64,000 bases of DNA from Pantoea eucrina (GTDB lineage Bacteria > Pseudomonadota > Gammaproteobacteria > Enterobacterales > Enterobacteriaceae). A model generated the notes under the pieces. It saw only the letters and a list, made by a program, of their open reading frames with translations, was not told where the DNA came from and ran no database searches. Positions 57,281 through 64,000 of this stretch are shown here, piece by piece (position 1 is the stretch's first letter; each line of letters begins with the position of its first letter). The DNA lies in contig NZ_MAYN01000008.1 in the NCBI RefSeq assembly GCF_001691555.1, forward strand, positions 2,466,766-2,530,765. The letters run 5' to 3'. The position numbers were made by a program, and so were the translations under genes.

Positions 57281-57576
57281 GACATTGCCTCAGTACCGCA
57301 TATAATGCGGCATGGAAGGTTAAGTAGTTGCGTTGTAATGGTTTTTATTCTTGACTTAAGGGATACAGCACGTTTGTTACCGGTAACAAGACGACAATTG
57401 TAACACCGAAACGGTAACGAATTTAGTTTTCCGAAACAATTACGCACAAAATACTTAACATTTTCCCGCCCTGATTTACATTCCGGTGGCGGAATTGTCA
57501 TGCTCAGAAACAACCCACTACAGACAGATAAACAGAAATAGCGGTATAAACGTGTCTACACCACAGCGGAGTGCTT
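57281..57576. other. Divergent control region, gluconate dehydrogenase and sbmA
   Basis: 296 bases without a gene. AT-rich around 57320-57470, including a GTTACCGGTAACA palindrome at about 57374-57386 that could be an operator (GTTACC/GGTAAC arms). E. coli sbmA is sigma-E dependent; a GGAATT near 57491 is only a weak match to a sigma-E -35. Confidence 0.5.
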
Positions 57577-58827
57577 ATGTTTAAATCCTTTTTTCCGCGG
57601 CCCGGCGCCTTTTTCAGCTCGGCAGCGATTTGGAGTGTGATTGTTCTCTTTGCCTGGTTTGGCTTCTTCAGCGATCTGCCGGCGCACTGGCCTGCGCTGC
57701 AGGCCGCGATGCAGCAGCCGCTGCCGACCAATGCCAGCCGGTTTATTCACGCCAGCCAGCTCTGGTTTTACGGCTATTACTGGTCAGCCGTCGCCCTGTT
57801 CGCCATCGCGTGGATGATAATCGATCGCCATCCGTGGCAGCGCTGGTCGGTCTGGGGTACAGCACTGATCATCTTTGTCACCTGGTTTAACGTTCAGGTC
57901 AACGTTGCGGTTAACGCCTGGTATGAACCGTTTTACGATCTGATCCAGAAAGCGCTGACCAAAGCGGGTGCCGTACAAATTAACCAGTTTTACAGCGAGA
58001 TCAGCGATTTTCTCGGCATTGCGCTTATCGCTGTAACCATTCTGGTCGCCAACGTCTTTTTCATCAGCCACTGGATTTTTCGCTGGCGTACCGCAATGAA
58101 CAGCTACTACATGCATAACTGGCAGCGGCTGCGGCATGTAGAGGGGGCGGCACAGCGTGTGCAGGAAGATACCATGCGTTTCTCCACCACGCTGGAAGAC
58201 TGGGGAGTCAGCTTTATCAAAGCGATCATGACGCTGGTGGCGTTCCTGCCGGTGCTGCTGGCGCTGTCAAAGCATGTCAAAGATATTCCAGTCCTCGGTT
58301 CAACGCCCTATGGTCTGGTGATTGCCGCTATCCTCTGGTCACTGTTTGGCACCGCACTGCTGGCGCTGGTTGGCATCAAGCTGCCGGGGCTGGAGTTCCG
58401 CAATCAGCGGGTAGAAGCGGCCTACCGTAAAGAGCTGGTGTATGGCGAAGATGATCCGTCGCGCGCATCACCGCCGACGGTGCAGGCCCTGTTCAGCCGG
58501 GTGCGCTACAACTACTTCCGGCTCTACTTCCACTACCTCTACTTTAACGTGACGCGCTTTCTCTATCTGCAGGTAGATAATGTGTTTGGCGTGTTTCTGC
58601 TGTTTCCGGCTATTGTGGCCGGTGCGCTGACGCTGGGCCTGATGAATCAGATCCTCAACGTATTTGACCAGGTGCGCTCCTCCTTCCAGTATCTGATCAC
58701 CTCCTGGTCAACGCTGGTAGAGCTGATGTCGATTTACAAGCGTCTGCGCAGTTTTGAGCAGATCCTGCAGGATATTCCGCATCAGGAGATGCTGCGCGAG
58801 GCGGCTAAAGAACCGGCCGGCGAATAA
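57577..58827 (+). CDS. sbmA: Peptide antibiotic transporter SbmA
   Basis: Encodes 416 residues with about seven to eight hydrophobic segments. SbmA uses the proton gradient to import microcins B17 and J25, bleomycin and proline-rich peptides. [75 protein letters not shown], and [28 protein letters not shown] match E. coli SbmA. The ATG at 57577 fits the E. coli N terminus. It is not followed by yaiW, its usual partner in E. coli. Confidence 0.93.
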   Translation: MFKSFFPRPGAFFSSAAIWSVIVLFAWFGFFSDLPAHWPALQAAMQQPLPTNASRFIHASQLWFYGYYWSAVALFAIAWMIIDRHPWQRWSVWGTALIIFVTWFNVQVNVAVNAWYEPFYDLIQKALTKAGAVQINQFYSEISDFLGIALIAVTILVANVFFISHWIFRWRTAMNSYYMHNWQRLRHVEGAAQRVQEDTMRFSTTLEDWGVSFIKAIMTLVAFLPVLLALSKHVKDIPVLGSTPYGLVIAAILWSLFGTALLALVGIKLPGLEFRNQRVEAAYRKELVYGEDDPSRASPPTVQALFSRVRYNYFRLYFHYLYFNVTRFLYLQVDNVFGVFLLFPAIVAGALTLGLMNQILNVFDQVRSSFQYLITSWSTLVELMSIYKRLRSFEQILQDIPHQEMLREAAKEPAGE

Positions 58828-58850
58828 CGGGCGACAGCGCCCGTCTTCTG
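58826..58850 (+). terminator. Terminator after sbmA
   Basis: ACGGGCG at 58827-58833 and CGCCCGT at 58838-58844 pair around ACAG, followed by CTTCTGTCT; the stem overlaps the sbmA stop codon. Confidence 0.65.
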
Positions 58851-58901
58851 TCTGCTGAGAAGACGGACGCTGCTCCCGGCTGTATCCGTCCGGCGGGCTA
58901 C

Positions 58902-60542
58902 TCAGCCTGCCATTACCTGAAACACTTTTTCTACCGCATACGCACCGGGATCTTTTACCCCATCCAGACTCTGCTGATTGAGATAGGCTGAACGTCCCGC
59001 CTTTGCACTGTTCATCTGTGCCGTGGCCTCTGCACCTTCTGCCGCCGCCTGCGCGGCAGCGGCCAGTGATTCACCCGCCACCAGTTTTTCAAGCGCCGGC
59101 TGCAGCGCGTCAATCAGCGTGCGATCGCCTGGCTCGGCGCCACCATAGTGCTTCATGCGCTCCAGCCCCTGCATTAACGCCTCCGGCAGCGAGCTGCCCT
59201 CTTCCAGATGCTGGCCGGCAGAGGTAAACAGAATCGACATCAGTACGCCGCTGGAACCGCCCATCGCGCCTGCCAGCTGCTCGCCAATCAGCGCGATCAG
59301 CGTTGGCAACTCATTCAGCGGCAGCTGCTTCTCCTGCAGGGGGCGCTGAATACGTTTTGCACCCGCCGCGAACGTGGAGCCGGTATCACCATCACCGACT
59401 TTTGCATCCAGCGCGTTCAGTTCGCTCTCCAGATCGATGAGTGTCTGCGTGACGCGCGTGATCCAGCCCGCCACCTCATCATTTTCTGAGGGATCGAAAT
59501 CGAGCGCGCTGCTGACTTTCTCTGCCGTCTGCAGACTGATGGGCGCAAACTCATAAGGCGCTACCCACCCCTGCACCTGAACCGGTGCCTGCAGCGCCAG
59601 CAGGAATGACTCTTCCAGCGCCAGCACAGAGAGTGAAAAGCCCTTCATATCCAGCGCACTGACCAGCGTAGCGGGACCAATAAGGTGCGTAATACGCGCC
59701 GCCAGCGGCGTGCGCAGCACTTCGCGCGTCAGCAGCGCCAGCTCAAGCTGAGAAAACCCGCCTAAATTGTTGATGAGTAACAGCGCCAGCTTACCGTCCG
59801 GCAGCGCCTGCGCCAGTTTATCCGTCATCAGCGCGGTGATTTTTCCGCTGTCCTGCGTATCCAGCGTAATCACACCCGGCTCGCCGTGGATCCCCATCCC
59901 CAGCTCGCTGTGACCCGGCGCCACGCGCGCATCGCGCTTTTCTCCGGGAAGATGGCAGGTGGCAAACGCCAGGCCAATGGTGGAAGTGGCATCAATCGCC
60001 CGCTGCGCCAGCGCTTTTACCTCCTGCAGTGAATGCCCGTGTTCAGCCGCGTAGCCCGCAATCTTATGCACCAGTGCGGTGCCGGCAAGACCGCGCGGCT
60101 GCGGATTATCCGGCAGCGCAATATCATCCTCCACCATCACCAGCTCAACGTGATAGCCCAGATTTTTGGCTTTTTCGGCGGCCAGACCAAAATTAAGGCG
60201 ATCGCCGGTGTAGTTTTTAACGATCAGCAGACAGCCTGCGTCACCGGTCACGTTGATAATGGCGTTAAGGATCGCTTCCACGCCGGGCGAAGCGAAAATA
60301 TCGCCGCAAACGGCCGCTGTCAGCATGCCTTTACCGACAAACCCGGCGTGCGCCGGCTCATGACCCGATCCGCCGCCTGAGATCAGCGCCACTCTGCTTT
60401 TATCCCAGTCTGAACGCACCACTACGCGCATCTCATCGCCTAAATCGAGACGACGCAGGTTACGCCACGGCGTGCTGAGTAAAATACCTTCAATGGCTTC
60501 GTTAACCAGATCGTTCTTTTCATGCATAAAAAACTGGCTCAT
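58902..60542 (-). CDS. ATP-dependent dihydroxyacetone kinase, fused DhaK-DhaL
   Basis: Encodes 546 residues, the single-chain type of Citrobacter and animals, not the PTS-driven DhaKLM. The K domain has SGGGSGHEPAHAGFVGKGMLTAAVCGD and the substrate-binding histidine in GMGIHGEPG (about residue 220); the L domain has NALDAKVGDGDTGSTFAAGA and MGGSSGVLMSILFTSAGQ for ATP binding. It phosphorylates dihydroxyacetone (or glyceraldehyde). No glycerol dehydrogenase is adjacent, so its substrate source here is unclear. Confidence 0.94.
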   Translation of the reverse strand: MSQFFMHEKNDLVNEAIEGILLSTPWRNLRRLDLGDEMRVVVRSDWDKSRVALISGGGSGHEPAHAGFVGKGMLTAAVCGDIFASPGVEAILNAIINVTGDAGCLLIVKNYTGDRLNFGLAAEKAKNLGYHVELVMVEDDIALPDNPQPRGLAGTALVHKIAGYAAEHGHSLQEVKALAQRAIDATSTIGLAFATCHLPGEKRDARVAPGHSELGMGIHGEPGVITLDTQDSGKITALMTDKLAQALPDGKLALLLINNLGGFSQLELALLTREVLRTPLAARITHLIGPATLVSALDMKGFSLSVLALEESFLLALQAPVQVQGWVAPYEFAPISLQTAEKVSSALDFDPSENDEVAGWITRVTQTLIDLESELNALDAKVGDGDTGSTFAAGAKRIQRPLQEKQLPLNELPTLIALIGEQLAGAMGGSSGVLMSILFTSAGQHLEEGSSLPEALMQGLERMKHYGGAEPGDRTLIDALQPALEKLVAGESLAAAAQAAAEGAEATAQMNSAKAGRSAYLNQQSLDGVKDPGAYAVEKVFQVMAG

Positions 60543-60621
60543 TGCCTCTCTCCCCCTGGTGTAGTTGTCACTAAAGGTAGCGCATCTGTGCAGAAAACCG
60601 GCAAAGCAACGCGCGGAAATG

Positions 60622-60646
60622 CAAAGGGCGGCACACGCCGCCCCTA
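60622..60646 (-). terminator. Terminator-like hairpin after the NepI-like gene
   Basis: GGGCGGC at 60626-60632 and GCCGCCC at 60637-60643 pair around ACAC; the minus strand continues TTTGCATTT. It lies some 30 bases past the stop. Confidence 0.5.
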
Positions 60647-60673
60647 AATCAGAAAAAGCCCTGCCGCAGCACT

Positions 60674-61861
60674 TTAGCCGTGCTGCCTGACGCGCGTATA
60701 GATGGTTATCGCCGCCAGCAGCATCATGACGCCGCTTGCCATAAAGACGCCGCCGGCCCCCTGCAGGTCAAACATCCAGCCGCCCGCCGCCGCGCCCGCC
60801 GTGATCGCCAGCTGAATAGTCGCCACCAGCAGCCCGCCGCCGGACTCTGCATCATCAGGCACGGCACGCGAAATCCATGCCGACCAGCCGGTGGGCATGG
60901 AGCCAAATGCCAGTCCCCACAGCGCCACGCCAGCGCCCACCAGCCACGGCAGCTGCGCCATGGCTGAGAGCACAACGGCCGTCACGCTCATCAGCAGCGC
61001 CATGCCGGTCAGCGTCAGTGAGAGGCTGCGCGTGACCAGCACGCCTGCCAGCGAGGTGCCAAAGAAGTTAGCCACCCCAAACGCCAGCAGCGCAAGCGAC
61101 AGCTGATTAACGTTAAGCTGCGCGCTGCCCTCCAGGTAAGGTCGCAGGTAGGTAAAGAAAGCAAAATGTCCGGTGAACATCAGGATCACCGCCAGCATTC
61201 CCCAGCGCATCACGCCCTGCCGCAGCAGATCAAGCACGCCGCCGCTCTGCGTCCGGTTTTCCGGTGGCATGGCCGGTAGCGTGAAGCACTGCCACAGCAG
61301 CGCCAGCACGCCCAGCAGACCCGTCATGAAAAAGATATTGCGCCAGCCAATCACATCGCCGAGATAGCTGCCGAGCGGTGCTGCAATAATTGTCGCCAGC
61401 GAAATACCGCTAAAGACAATCGACAGCGCGCGCGGTACCTGCTCCGGCGGCACCAGCCGCATGGTGATGGCGGTTGAGAGTGTCCAGAAGCCGCCAATCG
61501 CCATGCCCAGCAGCACCCGTGCCAGCAGGATCATCGGCAGGCTGTCAGCCACGGCCACCAGCAGCGCTGAGGCGATAAGCAGCAGGGTAAACGCCAGCAT
61601 CACCAGGCGACGATCGAACCGCCGCGTCAGGGTACCAATCACCAGGCTGGTGAGCAGCGCGACCAGCGCGGTTACCGTCACCGTCTGTCCCGCCTGACCT
61701 TCGCTGACCTGCAGCGAAGCCGCTATCGGCGTCAGCAGACTGACCGGCAAAAATTCAGCGGTAATCAGGCCAAACACGCCAAATGCCATAGCAAACACGG
61801 CGCCCCACGCAGGTTTTTCTGCCGCCACGCGGGCCGTTGTCAGCTCACTTTCCAGACTCAT
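60674..61861 (-). CDS. NepI-like MFS efflux transporter
   Basis: Encodes 395 residues with 12 hydrophobic segments. GLITAEFLPVSLLTPIAASLQVSEGQAGQTVTVTALVALLTSL and RLVPPEQVPRALSIVFSGISLATIIAAPLGSYLGDVIGWRNIFF resemble E. coli NepI, a purine ribonucleoside exporter of the DHA1 family, and also arabinose-efflux permeases. The substrate is a guess by similarity. It is divergent from an AraC regulator 106 bases away, which probably controls it. Confidence 0.85.
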   Translation of the reverse strand: MSLESELTTARVAAEKPAWGAVFAMAFGVFGLITAEFLPVSLLTPIAASLQVSEGQAGQTVTVTALVALLTSLVIGTLTRRFDRRLVMLAFTLLLIASALLVAVADSLPMILLARVLLGMAIGGFWTLSTAITMRLVPPEQVPRALSIVFSGISLATIIAAPLGSYLGDVIGWRNIFFMTGLLGVLALLWQCFTLPAMPPENRTQSGGVLDLLRQGVMRWGMLAVILMFTGHFAFFTYLRPYLEGSAQLNVNQLSLALLAFGVANFFGTSLAGVLVTRSLSLTLTGMALLMSVTAVVLSAMAQLPWLVGAGVALWGLAFGSMPTGWSAWISRAVPDDAESGGGLLVATIQLAITAGAAAGGWMFDLQGAGGVFMASGVMMLLAAITIYTRVRQHG

Positions 61862-61967
61862 GTGCGATCCCCATCACAAAAAAATAATTTCCGCTAAGGA
61901 TAGAGCGCTGCAGTAAGACGATCTATGATACAGAAAGTTTATTACTTGATAATTCGTCTGGATTGCA

Positions 61968-62924
61968 ATGAGCCGCTATGAAGATCTGACCAGCGAACTG
62001 CTGATGGGCATGCGCCTGTATGGCGTAAAATATCAGCGGATTGCGCTGCATGCGCCTTTTGGCCTGCAGTATGACGAGGCGCCAGGCCGGGCGCAGCTGC
62101 ATTTTGTCGGGCGCGGTACGCTGCTGCTGCGTGCCGCCTCCGGTACGCTCTATCCGCTGCAGGCGGGTGACGCGTTACTGATCCCGCACGGAAAAGCGCA
62201 TGCGCTGATCTCAGATGAGACGGCGCACTGTGAACCGATCGCCACGTTTAACAGTAAGCCCATCTGCCCCAGCGTCTGCGCGATCAACGATGCGGCAGAC
62301 GCCGATCTCTGCCCGGCGGACAGCGATGTGATCCTGTTCAGTGCCTGTATGGCATTTGAACTGGGCGGGATGCAGCCGCTGGTGCACACCATGCCGGATG
62401 TCATGCTGGTCAGTACCCTGCTGGGACAGTATCCGGAGATCCAGCCGATTCTGGATGCGATGGAGCGGGAAACCCGCCAGCGCAAAGCGGGTTTCGCCGG
62501 CATTCTTTCGCGGCTGGCGGATGTGGTGGCCGCGCAGATCGTGCGCGGCTGGGTGGAGAACGGCTGCGGCGCCGGCAGCGGTCTGGTTCAGGCGCTGCGC
62601 GACCCGCGCCTGAGTCTGGCGATGGCGGCGATGCACCGTGCGCCGGGCGAAAACTGGACGGTGGAGCGGCTGGCGCGCGCCTCCGGCAGCTCGCGCTCGG
62701 TATTCGCTGCCCGCTTTCAGAACGCCACCGGCATGACGCCGCTGCGCTATCTCACCGACCTGCGTATGCGGCTGGCGAAAGAGCGTATTGTCGCTCAGGG
62801 CGAGGCGGTGGAGAACGTGGCGTTTGAGCTGGGTTATGGCTCGCTGGCCGCGTTCAGCCGCGCCTTCAAACGGGTAACGGGCACGTCACCCGGCGCACTG
62901 CGCGCCGGGCGGGAAGTGGCGTGA
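61968..62924 (+). CDS. AraC-family regulator with cupin domain
   Basis: Encodes 318 residues. An N-terminal cupin-type ligand domain (PLQAGDALLIPHGKAHALISDE) is followed by a C-terminal AraC helix-turn-helix pair (WTVERLARASGSSRSVFAARFQNATGMTPLRYLTDLRMRLAKERI and VENVAFELGYGSLAAFSRAFKRVTGTSPGALRA). It is divergent from the NepI-like exporter and is its probable regulator. It ends three bases before the convergent aer-like gene. Confidence 0.88.
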   Translation: MSRYEDLTSELLMGMRLYGVKYQRIALHAPFGLQYDEAPGRAQLHFVGRGTLLLRAASGTLYPLQAGDALLIPHGKAHALISDETAHCEPIATFNSKPICPSVCAINDAADADLCPADSDVILFSACMAFELGGMQPLVHTMPDVMLVSTLLGQYPEIQPILDAMERETRQRKAGFAGILSRLADVVAAQIVRGWVENGCGAGSGLVQALRDPRLSLAMAAMHRAPGENWTVERLARASGSSRSVFAARFQNATGMTPLRYLTDLRMRLAKERIVAQGEAVENVAFELGYGSLAAFSRAFKRVTGTSPGALRAGREVA

Positions 62925-62927
62925 GCG

Positions 62928-64000
62928 TTAGCGGAATACGCTAATCGCCTCAACCAGACGGTTCGCCTGATGCGCCATGCGGGTTGATGCTTCTGCGCCT
63001 TCAGCCACGCGCGCGGCGTTCTGGTGGGTGATATCATCCAGATCTTCTACCGCCGTGCTGACCTCGCTCAGTGCCGTGGCCTGCTCGGCGGTGGCGGCGC
63101 TGATCTGCGCAATCAGCGTCGTCACATTTTGCACCTGGCTGACAATATCCTGCATGGTGCGGCCCGCAGCAGCCGCATAGTCGTTGCCTGACGCTACGCG
63201 GCTGGCGCTGGTCTCCACCAGCGTTTTGATTTCGCTGGCGGCTTTTGCGCTGCGCTGCGCGAGATTGCGGACTTCACCCGCGACCACGGCAAAACCTTTG
63301 CCCTGCTCACCGGCACGTGCCGCTTCTACCGCCGCATTAAGCGCGAGGATATTGGTCTGAAACGCGATGCTGTCAATCACGCTGGTGATGCTGGCGATGC
63401 GCTTCGCGCTGTCGGCAATATCACCCATCATGCCTGCCATCTCCTGCATCACCTCGCCACCTTTGATAGCAGCGTGGCTGGTGGTGCCCGACAGCGCATT
63501 CACCTCGCTGGCGGTTTCAGTGTTGCTCTTCACGGTAGCCGTCATCTCATTCATGGTGGCGGCCGTCTGCTGCACGTTAGCAGCTGCCTGTTCAGTCCGG
63601 CGGGAAAGCTCACTGTTGCTGCGCGCCATCGCATCACTGGCGCTGAGTACGTTGATCGCCTGACCACTGACATCATCCACCAGCCAGCGGAACATCAGCC
63701 CCAGCTGACCAATGGCGCGCAGCGTCATGCCGATTTCATCCACGCGGTCGGGCTGATCGACTTTATGGCTGTTACCGGTCGCCACGCTGAGCGCCTGCTG
63801 GCACATCCGCTCCACGGGGCGCGAGATCTGCTGCTCCAGCCAGAGGCTCGCCAGCAGCAGGCAGAGCGCGGTTGCGACGCTGAAGCCGCCGAGCGCCAGC
63901 GCCGTGAGACCTGCCCCCCATGCGCTGCCGGCTAACAGCGGCAGCAGCAGCAGCAGCGTTGAACGAATGCGCCAGCGCAGCGGCAGCGTTTTCAGCAGCG
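62928..64000 (-). CDS. aer: Aer-like aerotaxis receptor, 3' part
   Basis: The last 356 codons of a gene that continues beyond the right edge. From the right: a hydrophobic membrane anchor ([25 protein letters not shown]), a HAMP segment (RPVERMCQQ...[30 protein letters not shown]) and a methyl-accepting signalling domain with the hairpin tip [20 protein letters not shown]. The order and the [17 protein letters not shown] segment match E. coli Aer, which senses redox through an N-terminal FAD-PAS domain not visible here. No classical C-terminal receptor pentapeptide (NWETF type) is present, as in Aer. Confidence 0.9.
   Translation of the reverse strand, partial: LLKTLPLRWRIRSTLLLLLPLLAGSAWGAGLTALALGGFSVATALCLLLASLWLEQQISRPVERMCQQALSVATGNSHKVDQPDRVDEIGMTLRAIGQLGLMFRWLVDDVSGQAINVLSASDAMARSNSELSRRTEQAAANVQQTAATMNEMTATVKSNTETASEVNALSGTTSHAAIKGGEVMQEMAGMMGDIADSAKRIASITSVIDSIAFQTNILALNAAVEAARAGEQGKGFAVVAGEVRNLAQRSAKAASEIKTLVETSASRVASGNDYAAAAGRTMQDIVSQVQNVTTLIAQISAATAEQATALSEVSTAVEDLDDITHQNAARVAEGAEASTRMAHQANRLVEAISVFR

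Noticed and set aside
36264-64000. Genomic island with integrase, phage genes or CRISPR
   Set aside because: No integrase, transposase, phage structural gene or regularly spaced repeat array was found in the right block.

Overview
The window is chromosomal DNA from an enterobacterium, most likely Erwiniaceae (Pantoea or a close relative). The left 36 kb carries enterobacterial housekeeping genes whose products closely resemble the E. coli proteins. The right 28 kb carries a membrane glucose dehydrogenase and a three-subunit gluconate 2-dehydrogenase, an oxidative sugar pathway typical of Pantoea-like bacteria. The genus is an inference; no rRNA is present.

Left block, 1-24.1 kb: lptC (3' end)-lptA-lptB-rpoN-hpf-ptsN-rapZ-npr, then mtgA, the sRNA gene arcZ, arcB, a glutamate synthase locus, sspB-sspA, rpsI-rplM, zapE, zapG, degQ and degS. 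This follows E. coli order, but elbB and yhcC are missing beside arcB. At the place of gltBD there is an 1843-residue glutamate-synthase-like protein, followed not by GltD but by a CysJ-type diflavin reductase. This pair is the most interesting object in the window.

Middle block, 24.1-36.3 kb: degS meets epmA tail to tail, joining two regions that are far apart in E. coli. Then come ecnB (a 44-residue entericidin), efp, epmB, yjeI, groSL with a sigma32 promoter, fxsA, aspA, dcuA, dsbD, yjdC and tRNA-Phe. EpmA, EpmB and EF-P form one modification pathway. Several E. coli neighbours (frdABCD, ampC, cutA, yjeH) are absent from this stretch.

Right block, 36.3-64 kb, is accessory in character: an inositol-like catabolic trio (IolH-like isomerase, Gfo/Idh/MocA dehydrogenase, LacI regulator), yghU with a DUF1330 gene, an MFS exporter, an unrecognised gene in an AT-rich patch, gcd, an MdtG-like exporter with LysR and MarA-like regulators, a QseBC-like two-component pair, a 1.1-kb gene-free GC-rich stretch with tandem and nested repeats, tsx with two CRP-type sites, yjdN, the gluconate dehydrogenase operon, sbmA, a fused dihydroxyacetone kinase, a NepI-like exporter with a divergent AraC regulator, and an aer-like gene that runs off the right edge. 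Gcd makes gluconate in the periplasm and the gluconate dehydrogenase would take it to 2-ketogluconate, both feeding electrons to the respiratory chain. I saw no insertion sequence, prophage, integrase or CRISPR array.
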